This document shows, piece after piece, positions 31,745 through 40,390 of a stretch of DNA of 64,000 nt. The DNA comes from Ardenticatenaceae bacterium (GTDB taxonomy: Bacteria > Chloroflexota > Anaerolineae > Promineifilales > Promineifilaceae): the NCBI GenBank assembly GCA_020634395.1, contig JACKBU010000018.1, positions 35,982-99,981 on the forward strand, read 5' to 3'. The notes under the pieces are model-generated. The model was given only the letters and a program-made list of their open reading frames with translations, had not been told where the DNA came from and did no database searches. Numbering within the stretch: the stretch's first letter is position 1; every line of letters begins with the position of its first letter. A program made the position numbers and the translations under genes.

Positions 31745-32434
31745 ACCAACCGCCAGTGCCAGGGCGATGAGGATCACAATTAAAGCTGCTTCCAATTTTG
31801 ATAGTCCGGGTTGGGTAGCCGTGGGTGCGAGAGGATCGTAGGCCGGCTTGTCCCACGTTTCAGGCGTAAAGTCTGGGGAGGCAACGGCCGTTTCCCCTTC
31901 TTGCCGTTGGCCGCCTACCGTGCGGGCAATCGTGTCCATGATTTCCCCGTAGCGGCGGCGCTGGAGCAGGATCGTCATGATGAGAACGGCCGTAATCAGC
32001 AGTAAAACGAACGGGAAGAGTTCCAGGGGCATCAGCCCGCCGGCCAGAAAAGGCAAAATGAGCAGGGGAAAGAGCAGGTAAGAAGCATAGAGATAGCCGG
32101 CGATGGTTAAACGGCCGTGTGCCGCATCCAGGCGGGCCAATCCCTGCACCGGATTGCGCGAACCAGAGGTGTTGCGGAAGGCAAGCTCACGGGGGCTGAG
32201 CGCGCGGAAGGCAATACCCGCCCGCCACCAGGAGCGCTGGAGATTGTGTTCCAGCTGCGGAATGTGCGCTGCCAGATCCAGATTCACAGGCACTGTGTAG
32301 CTGCGCTGCAAAATAGGCAGACCGTGGCGAAAGTAAAATGGCGCCCAGAGGAGAGACAGGATCCATTCAGCAACGGACCCGAGGACGAGCAGCATCACAG
32401 CTGCCGGGAATGTCATGGCAAAGAATGTGTTCAT
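31712..32434 (-). CDS. Hypothetical multi-pass membrane protein
   Basis: 240 residues, not recognised. There are membrane segments near the N-terminus (TFPAAVMLLVLGSVAEWILS), two in the middle (YASYLLFPLLILPFLAGGL and LFPFVLLLITAVLIMTILL) and one at the C-terminus (LIVILIALALAVGLFLFLFF). A soluble, acidic stretch containing TPETWDKPAYDPLAP lies before the last segment. The ends of this gene and the GNAT gene overlap convergently. Confidence 0.65.
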   Translation of the reverse strand: MNTFFAMTFPAAVMLLVLGSVAEWILSLLWAPFYFRHGLPILQRSYTVPVNLDLAAHIPQLEHNLQRSWWRAGIAFRALSPRELAFRNTSGSRNPVQGLARLDAAHGRLTIAGYLYASYLLFPLLILPFLAGGLMPLELFPFVLLLITAVLIMTILLQRRRYGEIMDTIARTVGGQRQEGETAVASPDFTPETWDKPAYDPLAPTATQPGLSKLEAALIVILIALALAVGLFLFLFFSGA

Positions 32435-32452
32435 GAGGGCTGGGAAAGGGGT

Positions 32453-32743
32453 TCAGGCGGATTCAAAGTCGACGGCCGTTACACCTTCAGACACCGCGCG
32501 CATGTAATCCAGCACCGGTTGGTGCTCCGGGTGGCTCTGATACGCCTGCAAACCAGCCAGATCGTCGAAACGAGCGATGAGCGCCAGGTCATAGGCGCGG
32601 GCCGAAGGCACGATATTGCAACCCACCTCCAGGCTGCGCAGCGAAGGCACCTTGCCTTCCAGCGCGCGAATCTTTTCCAGGGCGCGCTCTATGCTGCCAC
32701 TGCTGTGGTCTTCCAGTTTATACATCACGACGTGTGTAAGCAT
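32453..32743 (-). CDS. Dabb-family stress-responsive alpha/beta-barrel protein
   Basis: 96 residues, the usual single-domain Dabb size. It begins MLTHVVMYKLEDHS and carries the family pattern LEGKVPSLRSLEVGCNI, YDLALIARFDDLAGLQAYQSHPEH and VLDYM. Dabb proteins are small dimeric barrels, some with cyclase or other enzyme roles, many uncharacterised. It lies just upstream of the membrane protein gene on the same strand. Confidence 0.9.
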   Translation of the reverse strand: MLTHVVMYKLEDHSSGSIERALEKIRALEGKVPSLRSLEVGCNIVPSARAYDLALIARFDDLAGLQAYQSHPEHQPVLDYMRAVSEGVTAVDFESA

Positions 32744-32821
32744 CCTGACCTCCTGATTTCAGGTTCCCGAGGGCGGCAGAAAACGGGTAAACGTTAACTG
32801 CCCATCTCTAACCTCTACTCC

Positions 32822-33679
32822 TTACTCCCCAACCGTCACCTGCATTGTATCGTAAGCAAAGCGCAGAGGATAGCCTTCGGCCTGGAGTTTGTTTTCCAGG
32901 CGCAGCAGGTCATCATAGCTCAGATTATCTGGCTCTTCGATGTGGGTCATGATCACCTGTTTGGGCTGCATCTGGTCGATCATGGCCAGCGTCTGGCGGA
33001 AGGTGGCTTCTGATTTGAGCACCGGGTGGTCCAGAGGAATGATACGCTCGCCGGTCCACACGTCGAATTCGCCAATGCCCATAGGGACCACGGCCAGGTC
33101 CACGCCACGCACAAAATCGGGCGGCTGCCAGCCGACCAGTTCATCCGGGGCGATGAGGACGCGACGGCCGTTTTCCTCGAACAAAAACGCATAGACGTAC
33201 GCCTCGGCTACCGGGAAGGGCGTGATGGTGACACCATGCCGGCTCACCGCTTCGCCTTCGGCCAGTGGGTGCAGCCGGACGGCCCCCATGTGCTGCATAT
33301 AGGCGAAGTTTTCTTGCAGTCCCAGATGTGTGGCAAAATCGGCTGCGACCTGCGCCGGTAGATAAATATCCGTCGCGCGGTTGCTGCGCGGCCAGTGCCG
33401 CCAGTCGATGTTCATCTCCCAGATGCGGCGGCCGGCGGTGTGGTCCGGGTGCCAGTGAGAGTAGAAGCAGGCTTCGATGTAACCGAGCCGCGCCCGGTTG
33501 AGCTGCTCGTTGATTTGTTCCGAGGTGTCGATGAGGACGTTCGGACCGTGGACGTAAACGCCTGGTCCACTGCGGCTGTAAGGCACGCCTTTGGCCCGCG
33601 CTTCTTCGCACAGGTCACAAAAACAGCCGGCGCGCGGCGTGGTGAAGGCGCCGCCAGAGCCTAAAAATTCCAGTTTCAT
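32822..33679 (-). CDS. PhnP-like metallo-beta-lactamase-fold hydrolase
   Basis: 285 residues. The start MKLEFLGSGGAFTTPRAGC followed by FCDLC (Cys-rich) is the PhnP-type N-terminus, and the metal motif YSHWHPDHTAG (HxHxDH) and later MTHIEEPD are present. PhnP cleaves 5-phosphoribosyl cyclic phosphate in phosphonate use, but no phn genes are nearby, so another phosphodiester substrate is possible. ATG 33679 is used because it overlaps the upstream GNAT stop (ATGA), indicating coupling. Confidence 0.85.
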   Translation of the reverse strand: MKLEFLGSGGAFTTPRAGCFCDLCEEARAKGVPYSRSGPGVYVHGPNVLIDTSEQINEQLNRARLGYIEACFYSHWHPDHTAGRRIWEMNIDWRHWPRSNRATDIYLPAQVAADFATHLGLQENFAYMQHMGAVRLHPLAEGEAVSRHGVTITPFPVAEAYVYAFLFEENGRRVLIAPDELVGWQPPDFVRGVDLAVVPMGIGEFDVWTGERIIPLDHPVLKSEATFRQTLAMIDQMQPKQVIMTHIEEPDNLSYDDLLRLENKLQAEGYPLRFAYDTMQVTVGE

Positions 33680-34194
33680 ACTCCCTCCTCCGTGTCGGGT
33701 ATTTCTTTTTCCAGGATGTAAAAGGGCCATTTGTTGCCTACCGTGGCGGTAAACTGCTGCACAACGACAAAACCCTGCCGCATCCAGACCCGCAGCGCCC
33801 GTTCATTGAAGGCGGCGATGGTCACGCGCAGGGTATCGGGCTGGAAAACCAGGATGGCGAACCGGGTAACGGCCGTTACAAACTGCGACCCCAGCCCCCG
33901 ACCCGTCAGATCCGGCCGTACGCCCAGGCCAATGTCTACCGCCTCCAGGCTGTAATCGCCGCCAGGGACCTGGGCATCGTCGCCAAACGTGCAAAAGGCC
34001 AGCACCTTGCCGTCTTCGTCGGCCATCACGTAGCAGTCGATTTCCGGATCCAGAAAATAATTGACGGCCGCATCAACCAGGTTCGGGTCATTCTGGTCGT
34101 CGACCATGTTGTACACGTCATAGGGCGGCTCGTAAACCCAGAGCACAAACTGCCGGGCAGCGGCCGCGGTTACCGGAAGAAAAAGGTGGTCCAA
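33676..34194 (-). CDS. GNAT-family acetyltransferase
   Basis: 172 residues. GNAT motif A is VRPDLTGRGLGSQFVTAVTRF, followed by RVTIAAFNERALRVWMRQGF, both typical. The N-terminal part (QFVLWVYEPPYDVYNMV) resembles acetyltransferases annotated as YitH/RimI-like with unknown substrates. It overlaps the metallohydrolase gene downstream by four bases. Together they may process one metabolite, which is inference from coupling only. Confidence 0.88.
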   Translation of the reverse strand: MDHLFLPVTAAAARQFVLWVYEPPYDVYNMVDDQNDPNLVDAAVNYFLDPEIDCYVMADEDGKVLAFCTFGDDAQVPGGDYSLEAVDIGLGVRPDLTGRGLGSQFVTAVTRFAILVFQPDTLRVTIAAFNERALRVWMRQGFVVVQQFTATVGNKWPFYILEKEIPDTEEGV

Positions 34195-34283
34195 TGATGT
34201 TTCCTTCTACTGATGGTAGTGAATAGGGCAGCCAGTCCTCATGCGGAGACGCTGCCCGCCATCCCAGGCATCCCCAATCGTCC

Positions 34284-34556
34284 TCAATGATCGGGTGGAA
34301 TGTCATCTGCGGCTACCAGCCGGTAGATTACCCAGATGAGGATGATCGTGACCAGAATAAAAAAACCGGCCAGCAAACCATACACCAGGGGTAATGGCGG
34401 CAGCAGCGACCTGCCCAGGTCACTGGCGCGCAGCGCCCCGCTTTGCAAGGCCGCAGACAGGTTCGTTTGCACCCATACCCACAGACCATACAGGCCAAAC
34501 AAAAAAAGCAGCAGCCCGATCAGCCCTAGCAGAATTTTGATGAGTTTGCGCCGCAC
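34284..34556 (-). CDS. Small two-pass membrane protein
   Basis: 90 residues, starting from GTG 34556. It has two membrane segments (IKILLGLIGLLLFLFGLYGL and VYGLLAGFFILVTIILIWVI) separated by a short Ala/Leu/Ser loop. No family is recognised. It lies between the SDR and GNAT genes on the same strand. Confidence 0.55.
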   Translation of the reverse strand: MRRKLIKILLGLIGLLLFLFGLYGLWVWVQTNLSAALQSGALRASDLGRSLLPPLPLVYGLLAGFFILVTIILIWVIYRLVAADDIPPDH

Positions 34557-34592
34557 GGATTCAGGCTCCCCACAAAAAAACGTTCGCGCTGC

Positions 34593-35384
34593 CTAATCGT
34601 CGAACAGGTTCCGCTGGCGAAAACGGCCGATAAAAAGACGCCAGAGCAGTTTGGGCGTGGTCAACCATTGGATGCGCGCCCCCGATTCATCGTTGGCCAG
34701 TACCTTATCGGCCAGCCAGGGCGTTACCGTTTCGGGCCGATCCCCCAGCATGTTGAAGGCTTCTTTGGCTTTTTCCAGTCCGGCCGGGTCGTCGGTGTAC
34801 TGGTCGGTCACAAAGTCGGTGGCGACCATGCCGGGACTGAGGGCGCTGACTTTAACGGCCGTTCCCTCCGTCTCCTCCGCCAAAGCCTTATTCAAAAAGC
34901 GAATCGCCGCCTTCGTGGCCCCGTAGATGGTGATGCCGGGGCGCGTACGGCCGTTGCTGCCAAAACCCTCCATGTTGTAAACATGCCCGTGTCCCTGGGC
35001 CAGCATTCCCCGAATCGCCACCCGGCAGCCGTAGATCAGGCCGATCAAGTTAATGTCCACGACCTGTTCCACAGTTTCCGGGGCCACTTTCCAGGCCATG
35101 ACCTGCGGATGGCCCACGCCGGCGTTGTTGATCCAGACATCTACCTGGCCAAAGTGGGCCACGGCCGTATCCCACAAGGTTTGCATGTCGGCCAGCTGCC
35201 GGACATCGCCGGCCTGTCCGTGCAGGCGCGCCGGATCGTGTTGGGCGGCCAACTGCTGCATCGCTTTCTCCACGCTGGCGGGGGAACGGCCGTTCACCAC
35301 CACCTGGCAGCCCCGCGCCAGAAACGCATCGGCCAGACCAAACCCAATGCCGCGTGTACTTCCGGTAATAACAATCGTTTTCAT
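34593..35384 (-). CDS. Short-chain dehydrogenase of the NOL/NYC1-like group
   Basis: 263 residues. Rossmann motif VITGSTRGIGFGLADAFL, WINNAGVGHP and the active-site stretch YNMEGFGSNGR followed by YGATKAAIRFL (Tyr and Lys of YxxxK). The NMxGxGSxG pattern before the Tyr is shared with chlorophyll b reductase-like SDRs (NOL/NYC1) rather than with classical alcohol dehydrogenases. The C-terminal extension (WLTTPKLLWRLF...) is also typical of that group. No other chlorophyll genes are in the window, so the real substrate is open. Confidence 0.88.
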   Translation of the reverse strand: MKTIVITGSTRGIGFGLADAFLARGCQVVVNGRSPASVEKAMQQLAAQHDPARLHGQAGDVRQLADMQTLWDTAVAHFGQVDVWINNAGVGHPQVMAWKVAPETVEQVVDINLIGLIYGCRVAIRGMLAQGHGHVYNMEGFGSNGRTRPGITIYGATKAAIRFLNKALAEETEGTAVKVSALSPGMVATDFVTDQYTDDPAGLEKAKEAFNMLGDRPETVTPWLADKVLANDESGARIQWLTTPKLLWRLFIGRFRQRNLFDD

Positions 35385-35391
35385 ACAGTTT

Positions 35392-36378
35392 CTACAGCCA
35401 GTTCCGCCGCCGAATGTACCAAAACATCACGAACGGAATCAAAATCATGGCCAGCATCGCCACCTCGAAGGGCAGCCAGCCGGTCCAGGTGTGGGTGTCT
35501 ATGCTCGGCGCAAAAAAGTTCATGCCAAAAAAGCCAGTGATAAACGACAGCGGCAAAAACAGTGCCGTTACCACGGCCATTGTCTTCATCACGTTGTTCA
35601 TGCGGTTGTTGACGATGGAGAGGTAGGTGGTTAGCGAACCGGTAGACAGGTCGCGCAGGCTGTCCATCAGGTCATACAGCCGCACCATATGGTCGTAGAT
35701 GTCGTTAAAAAATACCTGCGCCTCCGGGTCGATGACGGCGTAGTGGTTGCGGCTGAGGGCGCTAAACACCAGCCGCTGCGGCCCGATGGTACGCCGCATT
35801 TGCAGCACGCGCCGCTTTTGGATGAAGAGCTGCTCTAGCGTCTCATCGTCCGGGCTATTGAAGATTTCGTCTTCGATGTCTTCCAGCTCTTCTTCGATTT
35901 GCTCCACGGCCGTTATATGTTCGTTCATCAGCTCGTCGGCCACGCGGTAAAGCAGGCGGGAAATGCCATTGCGCCGGATGCGGTCGTCGGTCTGGCTGAC
36001 CAGCCACACACGCTCCAGCGGAGCAATCTCTTCCTGGTGATAGGTTACCAGATAGTTGTGCCCCACAAAAATATCCACTTCCGGCAGGTTGATGGGTTCG
36101 TGGTCCGGCGCAGTGTACTTGATGGCGTGCAGCACGATGTAGAGATAGTCGCCCCAATCGTCCAGTTTGGGTGCATGGGCTTCGTTGAGGGCGTCGTCGA
36201 TGGCCAGGGGGTGAAAGTGGAAGATGTCGCGCAGCACGGCTTCGCTCTGGTCCAGCGCTTCGCCCCAGATGTCCACCCAGATCATGCCCTGACCGGATTG
36301 GAGAACGGCCGTTACCTCGTCCAGCGCCAGATCCTTCTGGCACACTTCCCCTTCCCGACAGTACAAAACGCGAATCAT
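35392..36378 (-). CDS. corA: CorA-type magnesium/cobalt transporter
   Basis: 328 residues. A soluble N-terminal domain (PLAIDDALNEAHAPKLDDWG), a long helix, then two C-terminal membrane helices with the selectivity motif FFGMNFF (GMN) in the first loop and a basic tail (WYIRRRNWL). This is a full-length CorA channel for Mg2+ uptake. It stands seven bases upstream of the SDR gene on the same strand and six bases downstream of nudC, so the three may form one transcript. Confidence 0.95.
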   Translation of the reverse strand: MIRVLYCREGEVCQKDLALDEVTAVLQSGQGMIWVDIWGEALDQSEAVLRDIFHFHPLAIDDALNEAHAPKLDDWGDYLYIVLHAIKYTAPDHEPINLPEVDIFVGHNYLVTYHQEEIAPLERVWLVSQTDDRIRRNGISRLLYRVADELMNEHITAVEQIEEELEDIEDEIFNSPDDETLEQLFIQKRRVLQMRRTIGPQRLVFSALSRNHYAVIDPEAQVFFNDIYDHMVRLYDLMDSLRDLSTGSLTTYLSIVNNRMNNVMKTMAVVTALFLPLSFITGFFGMNFFAPSIDTHTWTGWLPFEVAMLAMILIPFVMFWYIRRRNWL

Positions 36379-36384
36379 GCCCGT

Positions 36385-37275
36385 CTACCCTTTTTTGCCA
36401 CCTTTCTGTTCACGGATAAAGTCGGCGATCAGCCGGTGGGCGATGCTCAGCGCCGGGGGGTAGGGGGGCAAATCGTCCGCCGTATACCAGCCGGCGTCCA
36501 TCAGTTCCGCCTTTTCCAGCACGATGTGGCCGCCGGCATATTCAGCAGTGAAGGCAATCATCAACGAATTGGGGAAGGGCCAGGGCTGGCTGCCAAAGTA
36601 GCGGATGTTCTTTACATCCAGTCCCACCTCTTCGCAGATTTCGCGGCGCACGCACATTTCCAGGGTTTCCCCCGGCTCCACAAAACCGGCCAGCACGCTG
36701 TACATGGGCACTTTGGCCCGCTGATTGCGCGCCAGGAGGATTTCACGGCCGTTTTTCCCCTCCCGCTCCACGCGCACAATAATTGCCGGGGACAGCCGCG
36801 GATAACTGGTATGCCCGCAGTTCGGGCACTTTTTGACGCGCTCATTGGGCGCGGTGATGGTGGGCGCTCCGCATTGGCCGCAAAATTGATGGGTTCGGTC
36901 CCAATCCACCAACTGCACGGCGCGCCCGGCCAGCCATAAATGCTCCTCATCCAGCCGGCCAAACAGGGAGCGCAGACCCATCAGGGCCAGGCCGTCTGGC
37001 AGCAGCTCCTGCGCCGCCTGCTCCGATTTCGGCAGGAGCTCAGCGGCGAAGCAGTGAATGCGTTGGTCGTTTTGCAGGTAGCCAAAGTACTGCTGGCGAA
37101 TCACGCGGAATCCCGCCAGCTTGAGTGAGGCGGGATTCACCACCTGCGGAATGCGGGCTGCGCCCGTCTGGGCGTCCAACAAAACCAGCAGGTTGGACTT
37201 GTGGAATAAAAACCAGAAAGCGGGCCTGGCCTGGTTATCGGGCGGGGTGATCGCGGCGACAAAGTTCTCGTTCAT
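36385..37275 (-). CDS. nudC: NAD(H) pyrophosphatase NudC (decaps NAD-RNA)
   Basis: 296 residues. N-terminal NUDIX-like half, a zinc ribbon (CGQCG and CPNCG), then the Nudix box GFVEPGETLEMCVRREICEE followed by VGL, and the NudC-specific SQPWPFPNSLM motif. The enzyme hydrolyses NADH and removes NAD caps from RNA. All metal-binding Cys and Nudix Glu residues are present. It is followed closely by corA. Confidence 0.95.
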   Translation of the reverse strand: MNENFVAAITPPDNQARPAFWFLFHKSNLLVLLDAQTGAARIPQVVNPASLKLAGFRVIRQQYFGYLQNDQRIHCFAAELLPKSEQAAQELLPDGLALMGLRSLFGRLDEEHLWLAGRAVQLVDWDRTHQFCGQCGAPTITAPNERVKKCPNCGHTSYPRLSPAIIVRVEREGKNGREILLARNQRAKVPMYSVLAGFVEPGETLEMCVRREICEEVGLDVKNIRYFGSQPWPFPNSLMIAFTAEYAGGHIVLEKAELMDAGWYTADDLPPYPPALSIAHRLIADFIREQKGGKKG

Positions 37276-37278
37276 GCG

Positions 37279-38238
37279 TTATGAATAGGGGTCTGGCGTA
37301 ATCGTCGGCGTTAACGTGGGCGTGGCGCCAGGGTAAGCCGGATTAGTCGGCTGCGGCGGCGACGTAGGCAGAGGTGGTAGGCCGGTGCCCAGCGGCGGTG
37401 CGGTGCCGGTAGGCGTCGGTCCGGTTCCTACGGTGGGCGTGGGGGTGGCGAAACCAGGCGGGAAGCCGGTGGGCGTGGGCGAAGTTTGTGGCGTTACCGA
37501 CGGGTAGACGGTGCCGGTTCCCGGTGTGGCAGTCATGGGCGGCGTGGGAGTGGACACGGCCGTTCCGGCAAACGTGGGGGTGGCCAGCGGCGTGAAGATG
37601 ATTTCCGGGGCGGTGGGGGTGGCCAGCGGTGTTACCGCTTCTCCCGGCGGCGGGGTAAAGAGGTCGCCGGGCGATTCGCCGGAAACGGCCGTAGGCCGCG
37701 GCGTGCGCACAAAGTTGGGCAGCGGGTTCGGCGAGACGATTCGTTCCACTTCCAGGAACCAGGCAATGCCGTCCGGCGGCTCTTTGCCGCAGCCCAACGG
37801 CCCATCATAAAAACGCCAGATGCCTTCCACGGTAAACGTCGTGCCATCCGGTACGTAGCGCAGCAGCGACTCAAAGCCGGAAGCGTTGAGCTGCAGATCC
37901 TCGGCCACCAGCGCCCAATCGAAGATGGGGCCGCTGTAGGGGCGGCAGTCCGGCGGGGGCAGCGCCTGATAATCGCCGGTGACACGAATGCGTTGGTTGC
38001 GGTAGGTGACCGGGGCATCGTTCAGTTCGGTAAAGGTGACGACGGCCGGTTCGCCGGATACGTCGGTTTCGCCGGGGGTGGGGGAGGGGCGGAAGGGCTT
38101 GAGGCCGCGATTGTTTACTCCGCCCGGTAAGATGAAGGCCAGCAGCAGGATGATGAAGAGCAGAACCAGCAAGGGCAGTAAAAACCACAAGCGGCGGTAT
38201 TTGCGCAAATAGATTTCGGCAATACTTTCCTGACTCAT
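37279..38238 (-). CDS. Membrane-anchored protein with OB-like domain and Thr/Pro tail
   Basis: 319 residues, not recognised. An N-terminal anchor (FLLPLLVLLFIILLLAFILP, about 18-39) is followed by a small beta-rich domain (about 68-170, with IRVTGDYQALPPPDCRPYSG) resembling a nucleic-acid-binding-like OB fold, then a Pro/Thr/Gly tail to the C-terminus. It is probably extracytoplasmic. It ends three bases before nudC. The tail is a common feature of envelope proteins in this window. Confidence 0.65.
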   Translation of the reverse strand: MSQESIAEIYLRKYRRLWFLLPLLVLLFIILLLAFILPGGVNNRGLKPFRPSPTPGETDVSGEPAVVTFTELNDAPVTYRNQRIRVTGDYQALPPPDCRPYSGPIFDWALVAEDLQLNASGFESLLRYVPDGTTFTVEGIWRFYDGPLGCGKEPPDGIAWFLEVERIVSPNPLPNFVRTPRPTAVSGESPGDLFTPPPGEAVTPLATPTAPEIIFTPLATPTFAGTAVSTPTPPMTATPGTGTVYPSVTPQTSPTPTGFPPGFATPTPTVGTGPTPTGTAPPLGTGLPPLPTSPPQPTNPAYPGATPTLTPTITPDPYS

Positions 38239-38296
38239 CGAATCGCTAACTTTGAATTTGACAGGTTTTCTGAAACCTGTCAGGTCTGGATGAGAC

Positions 38297-40159
38297 CTAT
38301 TCTTTAATAAACTTGGGAAGTTGTGGTCCGCGGTGCTGAATCCACCACTCGACCAGCAAAATCAAAATCGCTGCGCCCACTAACCAGGGCCACCATTCAC
38401 GTTGGCCCACGTTGTTTTCGGGTGTCGTGTCGGCGGCCACCTGGCCGATTTGCAGCGCGGTGGCCGGTTGAATGGCTGACTCGGCCGGGCTGAACAGGTT
38501 GACGGCAAAGCTGCCGGCCGGACGCGTGCCTGTCTCGTCGCGCAGGCTGACGCGGTAAAGGCCCAACTGGTTGGTTTCCGGAAAGATGAGCGCCTCTTCG
38601 CCTACGTCGGCCGTCCACATACGGCCGTCTGGCTTTTCCACCAGCACGGCCGTGCTGCTGGCCGCCGGGGAAATTGTAACAGGATCACCCGGTTGTAGTC
38701 CGGTGGGAGCATCGAAGGCACGGCCAGGGCTGAGCCAGCCTGTAATATTAGCCATTAAAATGGGAAATGCAATTTGCAAGGGCAGGTCGGAGTCGCGCAG
38801 GTCGAAGGTGAGCAGGCCGAGGCGCTGCCCGTTGTGCTCGCCGGTGAGGATGAGCGGGCCGCCGGAGGCTGTGACCAACGGCCGTGCCCAGGGCGCGTCT
38901 ACGAAGCTGGCCTGCCGGATGTGGACGTCGCGCCAGTCTACAAACTGCAGCAGGGGCGAATCGGCCAGGCGCACGGCGACAGTATCGGAAAAGACGCCGC
39001 CGACGGTGAACAAATCGCCGCCGCTGCCGGCCGGCGGGTTGATGATGAGCAGGTCGTTTGCCGGGATGGGGTCGGGCAGGGGCACGCCGTCGAAGATGAG
39101 CAGATCATAATCTTCTGGCGACAGGTCGGCGCCGGGGGCGGCTTTGAAGGCTTCGATGCCGGGCAGCACGCTGAAAACTTGCTCCAGAAAGAGGTTGCCC
39201 TCGGTGACGAGCAGGGCGCGGTTGGTAACGCCGCCTTCGTGCACGGCCGTGGCCACATTGTCCAGCGGCAGGTTGTCGTCTCGCAGATTGGAGAGGCGGG
39301 CGGTGATGACGGCCGTTCCTTCCGGCAGGTCCCACGTCAGGCTGGCGCTGCCCCCGGCCGGGACGCTGACGCGGCGCGAATCGGTGAGCGCGCCGTCGAG
39401 TTCCAGGCTGAGCAGGGCTTCCTGGTCCAGCGTGCCTTCGTTGCTAACGCTGGCGAAGAGCTGTGGGCCGGTGGCAGTGGGGCGGGTGGCCAGGGCGGAG
39501 ATGGCCAGATTCTCGCCGCTGCGGCCGATGGGCAGGTAAATGGGGGCGGTGGGCAGCGGGGGCAGGTCGGCGGGCAGGCCGCCGTCGGAGATGATGACGA
39601 TACGGCCGTCCTGGAAGCCCTGCGCGGCGCCGGCGGCCAGGGCCAGGGCGGCGGGCCAGTCGGGCGCGCCGTTTTCCGGTTGGGCGGCGTCCAGGGCGCG
39701 GCGCAGAGCGGTTTTATCGCTGCTGGCGCTGGCCAGCACGGCGGGAGTGTGCCCAACCTGGATGAGGGTCATCTGGCTGCCGGCGCTGAGGTCGTTGATG
39801 AGGTCGGCGGCCTGGGCCTGGGCGGCGGCGAAGCGGTTGGGGGCCGTGTCGGTGGCCTGCATGGAGGCGGAGCCATCGAGCAGGACGACGGTGCTGCCGG
39901 TGATGACGGCGGGGATGGGCAGAAACGGCCGTGCCAGGGCCAGCACCAGGGCGGCCAGGATGAGCAGCTGCAGGATGAGGAGCAGGTTGCGGCGCAGTTT
40001 TTGCCAGGGGGCGTTGGCTTCACGGTCGCGCAGCAGTTTTTGCCAGAGCAGGGTGCTGCTGACGGTGACTTCGCGCCGCCGCAGGCGCAGCATGTAGAGG
40101 ATGATGATGGGCACGGCCAGCAGGCCGAGGAGGAGGAAGGCGGGCGTCAGGAAGGACAC
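38297..40159 (-). CDS. BatA-like membrane protein with VWA domain
   Basis: 620 residues, GTG start. An N-terminal BatA region with two membrane helices (FLTPAFLLLGLLAVPIIILY and LLLILQLLILAALVLALARP) precedes a von Willebrand A domain with MIDAS motif VVLLDGSASMQATD. Later parts include GIVxxD-like LLIFDGVPLPDPIPANDLLI and a C-terminal membrane helix (WWPWLVGAAILILLVEWWI). The fold fits aerotolerance-type BatA proteins, usually paired with MoxR ATPases, but no moxR is present here. Cellular role unproven. Confidence 0.85.
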   Translation of the reverse strand: MSFLTPAFLLLGLLAVPIIILYMLRLRRREVTVSSTLLWQKLLRDREANAPWQKLRRNLLLILQLLILAALVLALARPFLPIPAVITGSTVVLLDGSASMQATDTAPNRFAAAQAQAADLINDLSAGSQMTLIQVGHTPAVLASASSDKTALRRALDAAQPENGAPDWPAALALAAGAAQGFQDGRIVIISDGGLPADLPPLPTAPIYLPIGRSGENLAISALATRPTATGPQLFASVSNEGTLDQEALLSLELDGALTDSRRVSVPAGGSASLTWDLPEGTAVITARLSNLRDDNLPLDNVATAVHEGGVTNRALLVTEGNLFLEQVFSVLPGIEAFKAAPGADLSPEDYDLLIFDGVPLPDPIPANDLLIINPPAGSGGDLFTVGGVFSDTVAVRLADSPLLQFVDWRDVHIRQASFVDAPWARPLVTASGGPLILTGEHNGQRLGLLTFDLRDSDLPLQIAFPILMANITGWLSPGRAFDAPTGLQPGDPVTISPAASSTAVLVEKPDGRMWTADVGEEALIFPETNQLGLYRVSLRDETGTRPAGSFAVNLFSPAESAIQPATALQIGQVAADTTPENNVGQREWWPWLVGAAILILLVEWWIQHRGPQLPKFIKE

Positions 40160-40215
40160 GGGTTGGTTAATCGGTTCATGGTATGGTTAATAAGATAGAT
40201 TATAACAGAGAACCT

Positions 40216-40280
40216 GGAACTTCCCGGAACCTCTGAGGGGGAACTGGAACTTCCCGGAACCTTCAAGGTTCCGGGAAGTT
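40216..40280. repeat. REP palindrome copy 1 plus half copy
   Basis: AACTTCCCGGAACCTT / AGGTTCCGGGAAGTT at 40248-40280 (33 bases, near-perfect palindrome), with a half element at 40216-40238. It lies upstream of the RAYT gene. Confidence 0.9.
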
Positions 40281-40328
40281 TGAGTTGACAATTTGGCAGG
40301 CATTTGGGCAAAATACGGAACCCAAGCC

Positions 40329-40377
40329 AAGTTCCCAAGTTCCCGAAACCTCTGAGGTTCCGGGAACTTGGGAACTT
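40329..40377. repeat. REP palindrome copy 2 (extended)
   Basis: An extended 49-base version of the REP palindrome, with additional AAGTTCCC / GGGAACTT at its ends, immediately before the RAYT ribosome site. Confidence 0.9.
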
Positions 40378-40390
40378 TACGGAGATCAAG

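Noticed and set aside
38774..40198. 474-codon Gly/Gln-rich open frame on the plus strand
   Set aside because: It is the antisense shadow of the VWA/BatA gene; the composition is typical of reversed GC-rich codons.
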